The notes below the pieces were generated by a model. It saw nothing but the letters and a program-made list of their open reading frames with translations. It did no database searches and was not told the origin of the DNA. From Diadema setosum (Eukaryota; Echinodermata; Echinoidea; Diadematoida; Diadematidae), in NCBI RefSeq assembly GCF_964275005.1, contig NC_092702.1, forward strand, positions 9,719,330 through 9,783,329: 64,000 nucleotides of DNA, given 5' to 3'. This document shows positions 21,673 through 32,370 of this stretch, in pieces (position 1 is the stretch's first letter; each line of letters begins with the position of its first letter). A program made the position numbers and the translations under genes.

Positions 21673-22928
21673 ATCCTTTTGTAAATCGTGGAATCGGTGT
21701 GTATCAAACATTGTGCGCTGCATTGCTGTCGACTGGGGTATTTGCAACGAATATAGTAGGAAGGCAACAGACGTGGTACACACACACGTCCAACATACAC
21801 ACAGCATGCACACGAAGTCCAGTTTCGCGCCGCGAACGCCATGTGGCTGCGTTGCGTGTTGAATTTAAATATGCATGAGCCCCAATACGCAAAAGTTACC
21901 ATGGATTCTTGCATACAAAGCCACGCCTTAAGCGTTCGCTGCAGCCGAAAAATTATTGCAAGGGGTGCTTTCAAGGCAGAATCCACAGTCAAAGACGTGG
22001 AGCTAGCGCAAAACTAACCGCACCATCGGATTCAGCATCCTAAACTACTCACATGCTACACGCTGGTGCAAGTACCGAAGCAGACGCTGAGATATGGGGA
22101 TAAACGAGTTTCTAACGACATTTACACCAATTTATATACCAGTGCTCAAATACAATATGGAGGCAAATTTCTTCTTTCATATGATACCAAATTTGTTAGG
22201 ATTTGATGTCAGCATCGACTGTGGAAAATGCAATAAAGGCAAAATCAGGCTCAAAATTGCTTGCCAAAATTGGCGCACCTCGCGTTTGCACGGCGTCCTA
22301 TGGGAGTTTCATGTTGTGAGATAGGGCGCGCAATGGTCCAAAGGTAGGAAGGGCGCGATCCAACACACTACTTGAAACTTGGCAGGGTTTTATCACAATT
22401 CACAACTAACGACCAAGCAAACTGTGTGATGAAAACCGAGCATTTTTTTTGCGCAAAGCTTAAATTTAGAATCTATATTAGGAATACGTGTTATAGACTC
22501 TAAATAGTCATCACGGTATCATCATGGTCACCCGCACGCATCTTTTACGTGCTTGTCTATGGGAGCATCACTGTCACCCGCACACGTCTTTTACGTGCTT
22601 TGTCTATGGGAGTGCGGGTGACGAGTTGCTGGCCCCTTCTATTCCGCATCGTTCGTGCTGGCCCCTTCTATTCCGCATCGTTCCTGCTTGAGGACAATAG
22701 CTGCAAATTTCCGGTATTGATCAGTGAACTTGTGGTTCCATTGGAATTTTCAGAATTTTTACTGTATGTGAGTGGGATTTCATAGAATTTTCAGTGACGA
22801 AATGTGATTCAAATATGCATAAACATTAGTATGACAAGATGCAGGTTACTCGACTATACGTAGTAGAACTTGAAGGATCTGAGGAAGGGAGGTAGTCTCG
22901 AGCCGGGGGTGGTCTCTGCAATTACTTA
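21673..22928. other. Non-coding with short local duplications
   Basis: Contains two short tandem duplications: about 50-bp units with CACCCGCAC..TTTTACGTGCTT near 22529-22613, and 29-bp units TGCTGGCCCCTTCTATTCCG near 22629-22685. No exon was recognised. Confidence 0.45.
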
Positions 22929-23172
22929 CAATATACAGGTAAACGCCATATATTTCGCAAGTCTAAAATTTCGCGAATCAGGAATTCCCGACAATTTCGC
23001 GAGTGGTTAAATTTGCGATCGTGGAGTCCTGTACTGGAATGGAGAAGTGTACACGCGTACGTTACATTCACATCGGGATCAGAGTCAATATTTTCGTGTG
23101 TCTTTAATTTCGTGAATAGCACCTGACTCACAAAATTCGCAAAAATAAAAACCTCGCGAAATATTTGGCGTA
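22929..23172. mobile_element. TTTCGCG-rich MITE (ACGCCATATATTTCGC ends)
   Basis: The left end ACGCCATATATTTCGC and right end GCGAAATATTTGGCGT are inverted. Interior TTTCGCGAAT-like motifs repeat. A copy in the other orientation lies at about 37829-38003. Confidence 0.7.
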
Positions 23173-23187
23173 TGAGGCCTAGCTTAG

Positions 23188-23391
23188 AATACCGTACGAG
23201 CTGAAATTTTCGCGTACAGATATTTTCGCGAATTGCTACTTGGCGGACATTTTCACGTGTTGTTAATTTCGCGGTTGCAAGGGTCTAACTGAACTTAGTT
23301 AATTGCGCGTTGTTATTTTCGCGGTTCACAGGCGATTCGCAAAATTCGCAAAATAAAACCACCGCAAAAATTTCAGCTCGTACAGTAGAAT
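23188..23391. mobile_element. TTTCGCG-rich MITE (TACGAGCTGAAATTTTCGCG ends)
   Basis: The ends CGTACGAGCTGAAATTTTCG and TTTCAGCTCGTACAG are inverted. A closely related copy sits at 54391-54594. Confidence 0.75.
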
Positions 23392-23734
23392 AGAATACTT
23401 TGATGTATGGCCAGCAAGCAGCATGCAGGGCCAGGTAGGGATAAGGCCTCTGCACAGAAGTAGTAAATGTCAAAAAAGTTGATGTGGCATCTCAAGTTGA
23501 TGTGGCAAGAAGATGCGAACGAATGGTGATGTGAAGTTTTTTATACTTTCATCGCAATCTTGAAAAATAGTAAAAAATTTACAGGGTGCCAAAATCAGAT
23601 GTGCGCGAAAATCACCAGGGTAATTGTCCTGGGGAAATCATCCAGGGAGCAATTTACCTTGTACAGTTGTAGTTATTGGGGGGGGGGGGTGTATTGTCGT
23701 ATGGGGTAAGTTATTGTATTGTAAGTTATCCAGA

Positions 23735-24066
23735 GAGATGGTATAGTATTGGTGGAGATGAGGATTGGGCTATTTAATTTTTGTGAGGTACCAAGAAACC
23801 ACTTATAAAATAGTAAAAAGCATGCCATTCTAAGAGGAATTCAAAGTTTATTTGATGAAAATCGGTTTTCGAATGGCCGAGACATCCAAAAACAAAGTAA
23901 AACAAAGCGATCGTAATAGAAGCTGGGTCCCACCTTTTATTAAGATTGCTCTGTTTTGGATATCTCAGCAATTTCAAATCCAATTTTCATCAAATGAACA
24001 TTGAATTCCTCTTGGAATTAGATGCTCTTTCACATTTCATATGAGGTTTCTCATTATCTCTACAAA
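23735..24066. mobile_element. Palindromic MITE, GGTCCCAC-centred family, copy 1
   Basis: Starts near GAGAGATGGTATAGTATTGG. Both halves share GAGGAATTCAAAGTTTATTTGATGAAAATC-like sequence in inverse, around a centre TGGGTCCCACC. Related copies at 32371-32710 and 54778-55106. Confidence 0.7.
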
Positions 24067-24147
24067 AAATGTCCTGGGGAGTAATTATACGGGTGGTATA
24101 TACGGGTGGTAGTTATCCGTAAGATATGGGCACTCTCCCGACTTTTA

Positions 24148-24595
24148 GAGCGGTTACACACGGTCAAAAATTCGTCATTTGAATGATGATTCCAGTGAAA
24201 AATAATTCTAATGACGAATTTTTAGCATGTGTGGAAGCAGATTAGAATCACGAATGCTAATCACAATCACGAATTCAAATTCTAGTCCGGAGGTGAATTC
24301 CAGTGAAGTTTCACTCAAATTACGGTGCGAAATTTACATGTGTAATGCTTGACCTCCAAAACATCTTTTGAGGGGCGGAGCTGAGCCAGCTAGTATGAAA
24401 GCGCGCTCTATAGAACCTCGTTGTTTTGATTGACAAGTTACCAAGGATTACGTAACGCCTTCGCTCGAGAATTAGAATTCTAATTACAGTTTTCGAGCGA
24501 GCCGTGTGTAAGATCCGATAATTCTAAAGACGAATTGCAATCATCATTACAATGATGATTCAAGTTACGAATTTTCTCTCGTGTGTAACCGATCC
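24148..24595. mobile_element. MITE with GAGCGGTTACACACGG ends
   Basis: GAGCGGTTACACACGGTCAA at the left and GTGTGTAACCGATC at the right are inverted ends. Subterminal AATTCGTCATTTGAATGATG also recurs in inverse near 24530-24570. Non-coding. Confidence 0.75.
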
Positions 24596-24597
24596 CA

Positions 24598-24846
24598 GAT
24601 TACTCTCACCAGTTTTTCTGGTCTCCAGCAGGTCTTGGCGACATCTCTGAGACGTCTCTGAGACGTCTCTGAGACATCGTGGAGACCTTGCGGAGACTAT
24701 GTGAAAAATCGAACATGTTCAAATTTCTTGCGACTAACTGGCAACTAATCAGAGACTCTGTAATTTTCAGGAGACGTCTCGGAGACGTCTCTGCGACTAG
24801 CAAAATCTAGAGTCGCGAACTAGTTTCAAGCCTGGTGAGATACCCC
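24598..24846. mobile_element. GAGACGTCTC-repeat MITE
   Basis: The ends TACTCTCACCAG and CTGGTGAGATACC are inverted. Inside, GAGACGTCTCT repeats in tandem (24646-24680 and 24770-24790). A relative at about 25393-25690 shares the right end. Confidence 0.6.
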
Positions 24847-25392
24847 CTTAACTTCAGGCACGTATCTCCATGCGTACAGTAAACCACTACTGGAGTGGTG
24901 GGACCGAATAACATTGCAGGAAAAAGGATATCAACCCACTAGTGTCATAGCTTGCTGTGCAACACCCAAGTCGATTTTCTGGCAAGCTGTGCGTGAAAAA
25001 TAATGGACAAGTGTGCCAGTCTCGGATTGTGCTCAGTGGCGTTCACTAACTAAATTTAGAGTTGTATCCTTGCTTGGCTGGAGAAGCTTGATACAGCCAC
25101 ATTGACATGCAATATTCCATTGCACTAGACTAGTTCTAACTTGCAAAGTGAAAAAAATAGAACTCATATTTTGTACCTTCTGATAGACATGAACATTATT
25201 AATGCATATGGCTCCTTGGTCTTTGCTCACATATGTAAATATGGTTTTCACATGTTGAGGGTCTGATAGCGCCATGATGATGGCATGTGCAACACTCTGC
25301 AGTACATTGATCATCAACTGTGAAGGATACAATTTTACGTAAGAAAAAGAAGACATTTTCTTACATTAAACTCCATTCTCACTGTCCTTTTT

Positions 25393-25690
25393 TTTTTTTC
25401 TCAGTGGCAGAGACGTATCTCATAATCTGCTCTGTGACGTCTGTAGTAGGTCACCAATTCAATGAGCCTCCGCGAAAGTGCTAAGACATTTATCTTGGAG
25501 ACCTTGAGAATAAAAACAGTCTCCACAACTTGGCAGTGACTAAGGAGACTAGAAAGAGTAAAAAAAAAAACAACCAAAAAAAAACCTGAACCCATTTGAT
25601 TCTCTCATGACTCCCTGGAGACTCAGCTAGATTCCAGGGGACTCTAGTCACCACCAGGTTACCAACTAGTCTCCAGCCCAGTGAGATACC
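25393..25690. mobile_element. Relative of the GAGACGTCTC MITE
   Basis: Contains GGCAGAGACGTATCTC and ends CTAGTCTCCAGCCCAGTGAGATACC, like the right end of the 24598 element. Lies just 5' of the ATP5MK coding exon. Confidence 0.5.
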
Positions 25691-25802
25691 TACTTACGAT
25701 ACACATTTATTCCTGTTATGATCCTCTGTGTGTGTGTTTTTAAAATACTATGTCTGTATTATATTATGAAGGTGTTATGTCTTTGTGTTGTCCATTCCAC
25801 AG

Positions 25803-25899
25803 AACCATGGGTGGAGGATATGTTGATGAATCACAGTTTGCCCACTACACGGGCTTCAAGAAGTGGTTCAATGCTGACACCACATTTGGCAAGAGGAAT
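25803..25899 (+). CDS. ATP5MK: ATP5MK/DAPIT-like, coding exon 1
   Basis: The acceptor CCATTCCACAG ends at 25802. ATG lies at 25807 in AACCATGG (strong Kozak), and the coding part ends at 25899 before the donor AAT|GTGAGT (31 codons). It encodes MGGGYVDESQFAHYTGFKKW and continues to GKRN. The pattern QF-x-TG-(F/I)-KK-(W/Y)-FN..T..G(K/R) is that of DAPIT (USMG5, now ATP5MK), a roughly 58-residue single-pass subunit of mitochondrial ATP synthase that helps dimerise the enzyme in the inner membrane. An upstream untranslated exon must exist but is not seen. The gene is divergent from PDCD11, as in human. Confidence 0.8.
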
Positions 25900-26342
25900 G
25901 TGAGTACTCATTGTGTAGCATTACATGTCATCATCTCAATATTAACTGATGTAAACAAAGACATTGGTTTTGGATAACTTGTTGAAGCAGGTCAATTATA
26001 TTTGTTGAACATTATGATCAAAATATTGTAATCCTCTTAATCTAAAGTCTGTTACTGGTCCAAAAGTAAAGATACACAGGAGATTGTTTGACTTACTTAT
26101 ACAGAGGAAATTATGCTGATTAAAATGAATTTACATAAGGCTAGCATTTCATTTATGGTAGCTGGTATGTCCTTGGCATGAAAGGAAAAAGTTTTGGAAA
26201 GACAAGTGCTACACTTATAACTCAACTGCTGTCATTCCTTGGAAAGAGAAGTGCAAATATTTTTTTTTTTTAATTTCTTCTGGGTTTTTTTTTCCAGATC
26301 TTCAGGCACCAAACAAAGGAAGCAGGCAATTAAAACGAGACC

Positions 26343-26366
26343 TACCCCCCCCCCCCCCCCCCCCCG
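26343..26366. repeat. Poly-C tract
   Basis: An uninterrupted run of about 22 C in the ATP5MK intron, a likely slippage site for polymerase and sequencer. Confidence 0.9.
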
Positions 26367-26663
26367 CATAAAAAAAAAGAAGTTGTGTTAGAAAGCTGTA
26401 CATTTTGTGTTTAATTTTGAGAAAAAAATGACAACCTTGCTGTTGTAATGTATCCATGTTTTCAATTCCTTGTGAAGCTGTGCACATTCTAACCCTTCCT
26501 TTTTTGAACTTTGTTTATACATGTATGTCAGACAGACTCGTTGTTGATGATATTATTACCACTCTATTGTATAAAGCAAAATGCAAGAACGAAGTGAATT
26601 ATCAAGCACTGCATGTATTAATGTTATGTTAAGTTTTTTTTTCCTCTCTCTCTCTTGTTGCAG

Positions 26664-26767
26664 TGTGTTGTTGCAACATTGCCACAACATTCTTCCTGGT
26701 GTGGTATATTAGGAGAAGGATGAACAAGAACAAGGCAATAGCAGCCGCAGCAACACCAAGCAAGTAG
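26664..26767 (+). CDS. ATP5MK: ATP5MK/DAPIT-like, coding exon 2 (apparent frame problem)
   Basis: The acceptor TCTCTTGTTGCAG ends at 26663. Spliced to AAT|GTGAGT, the exon begins C-V-V-A-T, matching the vertebrate NCVLAT segment, but then leaves the frame. The membrane segment and tail (ATTFFLVWYIRRRMNKNKA, stop TAG at 26765-26767) are read one base out. With one more base near 26684 the whole protein would align without gaps to DAPIT. Causes could be an assembly or consensus error, a polymorphism, or use of the nearby donor GTGA|GTACTC, which restores the frame with V-M-C-C-C-N-I instead. The tail has the expected transmembrane helix then basic end, as in the family. Confidence 0.75.
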
Positions 26768-27021
26768 ATGACATCCTGGGTCTAGATGAAGTAGAAATTA
26801 AGAGTGCTCAAGGTCTCCCTTCCAAAGAACTCTACAACTGTCTGAACTGTGTCCTCCACACCTGCCTTTACGATGTGAACAACAAAAGTAACCACTCATC
26901 TGATGGCTCATCAAATCCTCCGGCAGCTACTACACCAAAACAACTTCTCCAACAGTTGGCACCAACATTAACAATTTACTGCTTACTGCAGACAAACAGG
27001 GATGACTTGAACCATGCATAG
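26713..27021 (+). other. Unassigned 102-codon open frame overlapping ATP5MK 3' end
   Basis: Open between stops at 26710 and 27019, in a third frame that overlaps the last codons of ATP5MK and continues into its presumed 3' UTR. It has no ATG. The translation is not low-complexity (VDDILGLDEVEIKSAQGLPS, KELYNCLNCVLHTCLYDV, LLQQLAPTLTIYCLLQTN). I do not recognise it. It may be a decayed exon of another gene, or chance. Confidence 0.25.
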
Positions 27022-27919
27022 ATAACCTTCTTACAACAGAACTACAGTGCACTTCTTAGGACAGTTTGAGTCCTATCTTAAAGCAGAACCAGTGTGAAAA
27101 TGACTGTCGTAAGGCTTGTGGTGGGACCCATAGCACAATTGCTTTCTGACCCATTTATTTGACCACGACATGAAGTCTACAATGTGGAGTTCACTAATGT
27201 CAAATGCATTGAGATATTTCAGGTAGATTGTGATAGTTTATATTATGGAGTGAGCATCCTCATTGTCTTTTTGTGAAAACAATTTTTTCTGGAACACTTC
27301 AAAACAGAGTATTGATTGATTTAGATGTGTACCTAGTGAATTGTTCTCTGCAAATATGCAGTGGGAAATTTGAATATTAAAAATATGTAATTATACCCAA
27401 ACTCTTTGTTTATTATTGTTGTTTTTTTGCCATTTTGATAATATCCATACATACTGCAGATGGGGATGGTTATATGGGGTGTGCACAAGATATCATGGCA
27501 TATACACAACTGTTTTGATGTAGATGTATTTATTATTATTATTTTTTTTTTTTGCTACATCATGTGTGCTGCCACATGCCCAGGTGGAAGGGCTTGTAAT
27601 TGGTGGTTAACTGATGGTGCAGTTACATCCAAAAATCACCAGTAGATTTCTGAGCTTGATACAATGTATTCAAGCTTGAGCTACCAAAAGGTGAAGGGAT
27701 CTATCTCTTTACGCATGACAACATCTTCACAGAAGAATTACATGTACAGCAAACTTCGCAGAGGTCAATGTTCCTAGAATTGGGAATTGTGCATTTACAT
27801 CAATAATGTGATAGCTTGATTGATACATGTATATGGTTGCTTGTAAACATAATGTAGTGTAGCAGGATGACATGACATTGTACTAAACAATGTTACCAGT
27901 AGATTTCTGTTTTTCAGTT
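27022..27919. other. Presumed ATP5MK 3' region, no feature
   Basis: AT-rich, without a supportable exon or repeat ends. No unambiguous polyadenylation signal was chosen. Confidence 0.3.
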
Positions 27920-28142
27920 AACTGTAGAAGCGGATATTTTCTTGCCAGCAAATTTTTTGCACTCGGCCGGGTAGGCGAGTTTCATGTTTTTAAATCCATG
28001 GAATCAAGTTGTTGTTGTTTTTTTTAATCCATGGAACATATGGCAAACAAAAATTTTCATGTGCTGTTATTTTTCCACTAATTTCTAGTTCTGCGAATTG
28101 TGTGAAAATTTCAGCACCAAGAAAATTTCCATTCTTACAGTA
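27920..28142. mobile_element. MITE, ACTGTARAAGYGGATATTTT ends (divergent)
   Basis: AACTGTAGAAGCGGATATTT at the left, and the inverted ATTTCCATTCTTACAGTAT at the right. Same family as 46200-46423. It abuts the TTAA-type MITE that starts at 28144. Confidence 0.6.
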
Positions 28143-28315
28143 TAAAGGGAACCAAAGCCCCAATATCAATGTGGAGTGAATGAAAGCAGCAATTTTAATA
28201 GAACACAGTAGTGAGAGTTTGAGGAAAATTGCACAATGAATTCATAAGTTATAAATTCTGAAAGGTTTGGCACCATCATTGTTGGATAAGAAGACTGCTG
28301 CACTTCATGACAATA

Positions 28316-28746
28316 AGCCAGTTCGGAGATAGCTCATGTGCTTATGGGTACAGATGACCTTTCTTTCTTTCCAGTTGGTAAGGCACTTCATGCGATTCAA
28401 AGAGACATAATACATCTGCTTGCCCAACATAGCAATTCATGGAACTCGTATTCAAACAAAGAATGGACTCTCATAGACGAGGTGACCAGAATGGTTCGTC
28501 AATCAACACTCGGGGAAGCATCCATTTCGTTATTTTGTATTAAATATGTTAACAAACATGTTTCTTTTAACATTGCCAAATACCAGGCTTGCTGTCTGGT
28601 GGATGTACTGGCGAGCACCATCTATAAGGATTACATGAATAATCATAACATCACAGATGCTTATCTCAGTGAATTTAAAAACCAACCTGTCTGTCAGTAC
28701 AAATGACCTTTTTCTGCTCATGTACAATTGGAACCCCGAACTGGCT
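28316..28746 (+). mobile_element. 431-bp element with AGCCAGTTCGG ends and TA duplication
   Basis: AGCCAGTTCGG and CCGAACTGGCT are perfect 11-bp inverted ends, each flanked by TA (28314-28315, 28747-28748). Comparison with the uninterrupted MITE at 19978-20526 shows that this block is an insertion. TA target duplications are typical of Tc1/mariner and ISL2EU types. Subterminal TACAGATGACCTTT (28350) and TACAAATGACCTTT (28699) are direct repeats. Nearly all of it is one open frame. Confidence 0.65.
28338..28706 (+). CDS. Hypothetical 122-residue protein inside the nested element
   Basis: The frame fills the 431-bp element (ATG 28338, TGA 28704-28706). The sequence is of mixed composition (ALHAIQRDIIHLLAQHSNSW, LIDEVTRMVRQSTLGEASIS, CCLVDVLASTIYKDYMNNHN), looks like a folded, mostly helical protein, and matches no family I recognise. 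TTTCTTTCCAG at 28362-28372 could instead be a splice acceptor, making the block a captured exon. It could be a real small gene, a captured host exon or chance. Confidence 0.3.
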   Translation: MLMGTDDLSFFPVGKALHAIQRDIIHLLAQHSNSWNSYSNKEWTLIDEVTRMVRQSTLGEASISLFCIKYVNKHVSFNIAKYQACCLVDVLASTIYKDYMNNHNITDAYLSEFKNQPVCQYK

Positions 28747-29137
28747 TATAAGAAAAAATAAGCAGAATTCCACAGTACATGTATGACATTTTATAAAAGT
28801 ACAGATTCTATGGACTTGTCATCGACATACGTTAAGGGTAACATTATTCCCCTTGCATTCTGAAAGAGGCAAGTCAAGTACCATACTCTTTTATTTTGCT
28901 GGAAAAGTTTGAGATATGTTGAATTTTCTCTCTATATTTTCTGTATATTGCTGTCTATAAGTTTAGTACATGTAGTCATGAAGTTTTATAGTCTCCTTGT
29001 TCTGTCATGACAACACCAAAACTTTCAAAATTTATAAATTTTGTATTGATTGCCTGATTTTCCTCACATTTTCACTGATTTGTTCTACTAATGCTTTCAC
29101 TCTATCCACTTTTATGTTTGGGCTTTGGTTTCCTTTA

Positions 29138-30098
29138 ATCTTTAAAAATCTCCACCATAACTAAATGTCACAAAGCTTCAGTAAAAGTGAAGGGCAAGCA
29201 TGATTGTGATGCTTATTGGCTTGCTTTATTAAAAAACACTAAGACTTGAGTGCAAGATTATCTCTATAAACACTCTCCCTGTATATGTTGATCTGCACAC
29301 ACAATCAAATCCCTTCACCCATCAAAACTTTCCTAGCAACTACACATAGTGCCCAGAATTGGATCATCATTATCCTTAGTACCAGTCCATTACTGTGAAA
29401 CACAAATAACAGGAGGTGTGTGATGGCAGATTCGCTACACAAAGATGTCTGGAAACCACCTTAATTTCCATTGTATCGGCATGGCCTGCCTGTGGAACAT
29501 GTATGAAGACACATTCTACGTCTCGGTGAGCCTCCTACCTTACTATTACCTGTAGGTCAAATTTTGAGGGATTAACTGAATGGTTATGAAAAAGTTGAGA
29601 AGATGAAATGGCACGTTATAGCCAAGTCCAAATGCACATCAAGGGTGAAATTCATGAGATACTGGTACTTGTAACAGAATACTTTATCACTTTTTCTTCC
29701 CCACTCGCTATACTCAAATAAAGACCAAATGTGTATATAAATGAACATCAAAACATGCGCAAACTCACACACAAACACACAAATTTACTCGGTATACATT
29801 TGACACGATGACACACCCATTTGTACAGTGTACCCACATGCAGTTTTACATTGCAGACACAAAATGTAGTACCGGTACAGGTATATTGTGCGGTGTCTCA
29901 TCATCAGGTATATCTTGTGCCCTATCTATCAGAGCCAAACTATTAATAAACTTACACAAAACAGTTAAAAATGTTTTCCTCATTTGGAGTGACTGAAGTA
30001 TTTGACTTACCAGGTACTCAAGATAGCAGCAGTGACAGAGACGGGAGGAAATTTGAAATTTTGCATTGACTTCTACGAATTACCGAGTATCATTTTGC
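29138..30098. other. No feature recognised
   Basis: AT-rich non-coding sequence up to the assembly gap. Confidence 0.35.
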
Positions 30099-30198
30099 NN
30101 NNNNNNNNNNNNNNNNNNNNNNNNNNNNNNNNNNNNNNNNNNNNNNNNNNNNNNNNNNNNNNNNNNNNNNNNNNNNNNNNNNNNNNNNNNNNNNNNNN
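30099..30198. other. Assembly gap (100 N) between direct repeats
   Basis: Exactly 100 N, the usual placeholder for a gap of unknown size. The bases just left (TTTGCATTGACTTCTACGAA ...) and just right of the gap are the same 39-bp segment with one difference, so the gap may be an unresolved tandem repeat or a duplicated contig end. Confidence 0.95.
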
Positions 30199-30355
30199 TG
30201 AACTTTTGCATTGACTTCTACGAATTACTGAGTATCATTTTGCATGTCGACCCAAGTACGGTTTACTTTGTCTACTTTGCCCCATTGTGAGAAAGGGTGT
30301 AGTGTAGTTTTTTAGGGTAAACATAATACTGTACATGTATGGAAACTGTGGATTT

Positions 30356-31126
30356 TAGTTTAACCCTATTCTCAGGGGGGGGGGGGGGGCATTTTGGCCC
30401 CCCCCTTGATGTTTCGCGTGATTATTCCACAACGTGTGATGCTCTCGCAGCGACATTTTATGACTTTTTTCTTTCAAGTATTGCGCAACTTTTGAGACCA
30501 AATTTGTTGCTCCCGGGCATACCATTTTGAAGCCACGCCCCTTTGAAAAAAAATTCGTCGACCTCAAAATTGCTCAAAAACATGATTTTGTGTACAAATC
30601 CAATGTAAATTGTGTTTTTGCAATTAATTCATATAAAAATAAATATTTTTACTTTCAATGGCTGATAATGATTTATTTTAGCCTGATTATGCTTTAAAAA
30701 GTTTCTGCAACAAATTTTGATGGAAAAAAACAAAAAACAAAAAAGTAAAAAAACAAAGAAATACAGAAGAAATTCAATAAATAAGAAAATGCATAAGAAA
30801 TAATAATGAAGCTGAATTTTTGCTTCAATATTATTGTTGAGGATATTCAAAATAATATGTTCACCAAAATTAGACGTCTTGGAGCTTTATTTTTTGATTT
30901 ATAGGCAAAAAATTATTTTGCATAAATTAGCATGAATTAATATAAAATACATAAATTAAAATTTGAAAAATCTAACTATACAGTCTTGTAGATTACATTG
31001 GCCTCTACCTTAGTGCAAATTTTTGCGAGGATTGCGTGATCCATGACCGAGATCTGAAGGGGGGGGGCCAAAAAGGCCCCCCGTAAGTTCCAAGTCCCTC
31101 AAAAAAAACCCCGGTGGGATTAGGAT
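30356..31126. mobile_element. MITE-like element with G-run hairpin ends
   Basis: The left end has TTTAACCCTATTCTCA, a run of 15 G, then CATTTTGGCCCCCCC. The right end has GGGGGGGGGCCAAAAAGGCC and ends CGGTGGGATTAGG. The ends are inverted copies, and each also folds on itself (GGGGCC..GGCCCC). The interior is very AT-rich. Confidence 0.6.
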
Positions 31127-32370
31127 TAATTATGAATTCACACCTTCACACAACTAAATCCAAAAAGAGATATGAATTTTTAGTGTGGTCAATGGTGATT
31201 GCTCCGCTTTGGAAATATAATCAACCTGTAGCTGGCCATTAGAAACACTTGTTTCATTTTTGATAAACTTCTGTACCTCTGGAAATGGCAAACTACACTA
31301 TTACCTTTGTTTGTTTGTTTGTTTTTTGAAATTCTTTAATCATCACGAGTGCTGTCTGATGACAATTTGTGCTGTCATGAGAAGAAAACCATGAAGACCA
31401 TGATCAGGTCTGTAACTCAAGCACTAGCATAGGAGGAAAAAAGCCTTTTTGTGTTTCACCCATTCATTTGCTTTACAGTCTGAACTCTCTTATCTCTGAT
31501 AGCCCAGATAAGCAATTTGGCCAAATTTGAAAGAAATAATATTCATGTACATAGTATGTACATGACATGTAGCTGACGACCCAGCGGTAGCTGGGTAGGT
31601 AATGTATACACTGATATAGTGGTGAAAGCCACTTTATAGAATCATAGTCCTTTTTTGACTGAAATTAAACATTTTTATGTAAAATTCAAAACATGTTTGA
31701 TACAAGCTGTATTGGCATCTGTTGAAAGAAGCAAAATAAAGTCTATAAAAATTGTACGCTTTGGAGGCATAGCGATATGAAAATGACATGCTTTGATGAC
31801 AAAAAAAAAAAAAGGCAGTTAAAAGTGAATAACTCTATGCAGTACATTTACATGCAGTCCGGATGATAGAGAAGTCTGGATGAGAGACGGCTGGATAATC
31901 GAGGTCAGACTGTATTGCTGAACTCCCAACACAATAACTCTGTATCTCGGGGTAAAAGAAAAGAAATCTAAAACACAAAATCTTACTGAAACGAGCATGT
32001 TTCATGAAAGGACAAGTATCATCAAACATCGGGAGACATAGCAGCTTCTCTCGAGGCAAGATAACAGATACTCATGTGGATTCTTATTATACTGGAGCTA
32101 TGATAACTTGCAGAAATAATTGTTAATAGACTTACATATTATGCCATAACAAGCTCAATATACTTGTGATAAGTAGGCATTACAAGTCATTGTAGGCAAC
32201 ATTTTCCAGGGAGGGGGAAGGGTTTTGTGTAGCCAGTAGCATGATAAGCATCCACTTAAGGCTAGACCAGTGGCTGAATAGATAAAGAAATTGTGTAGGT
32301 TTATTACAACGAACAAAACATCAAATCTGTGCAACACAAGCCAAATGGCATGGATTTTGAGCTAGTCAAA
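31127..32370. other. No feature recognised
   Basis: Non-coding AT-rich sequence with no supportable exon or paired ends. Confidence 0.35.

Larger units (their letters stand above)
28144..29137. mobile_element. TTAA-type palindromic MITE carrying a nested insertion
   Basis: AAAGGGAACCAAAGCCCC at the left and GGGCTTTGGTTTCCTTTAA at the right are inverted ends. The two halves match each other and the element at 19978-20526 (for example GAGTTTGAGGAAAATTG and its inverse). A second element is inserted at 28316-28746. Confidence 0.75.
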
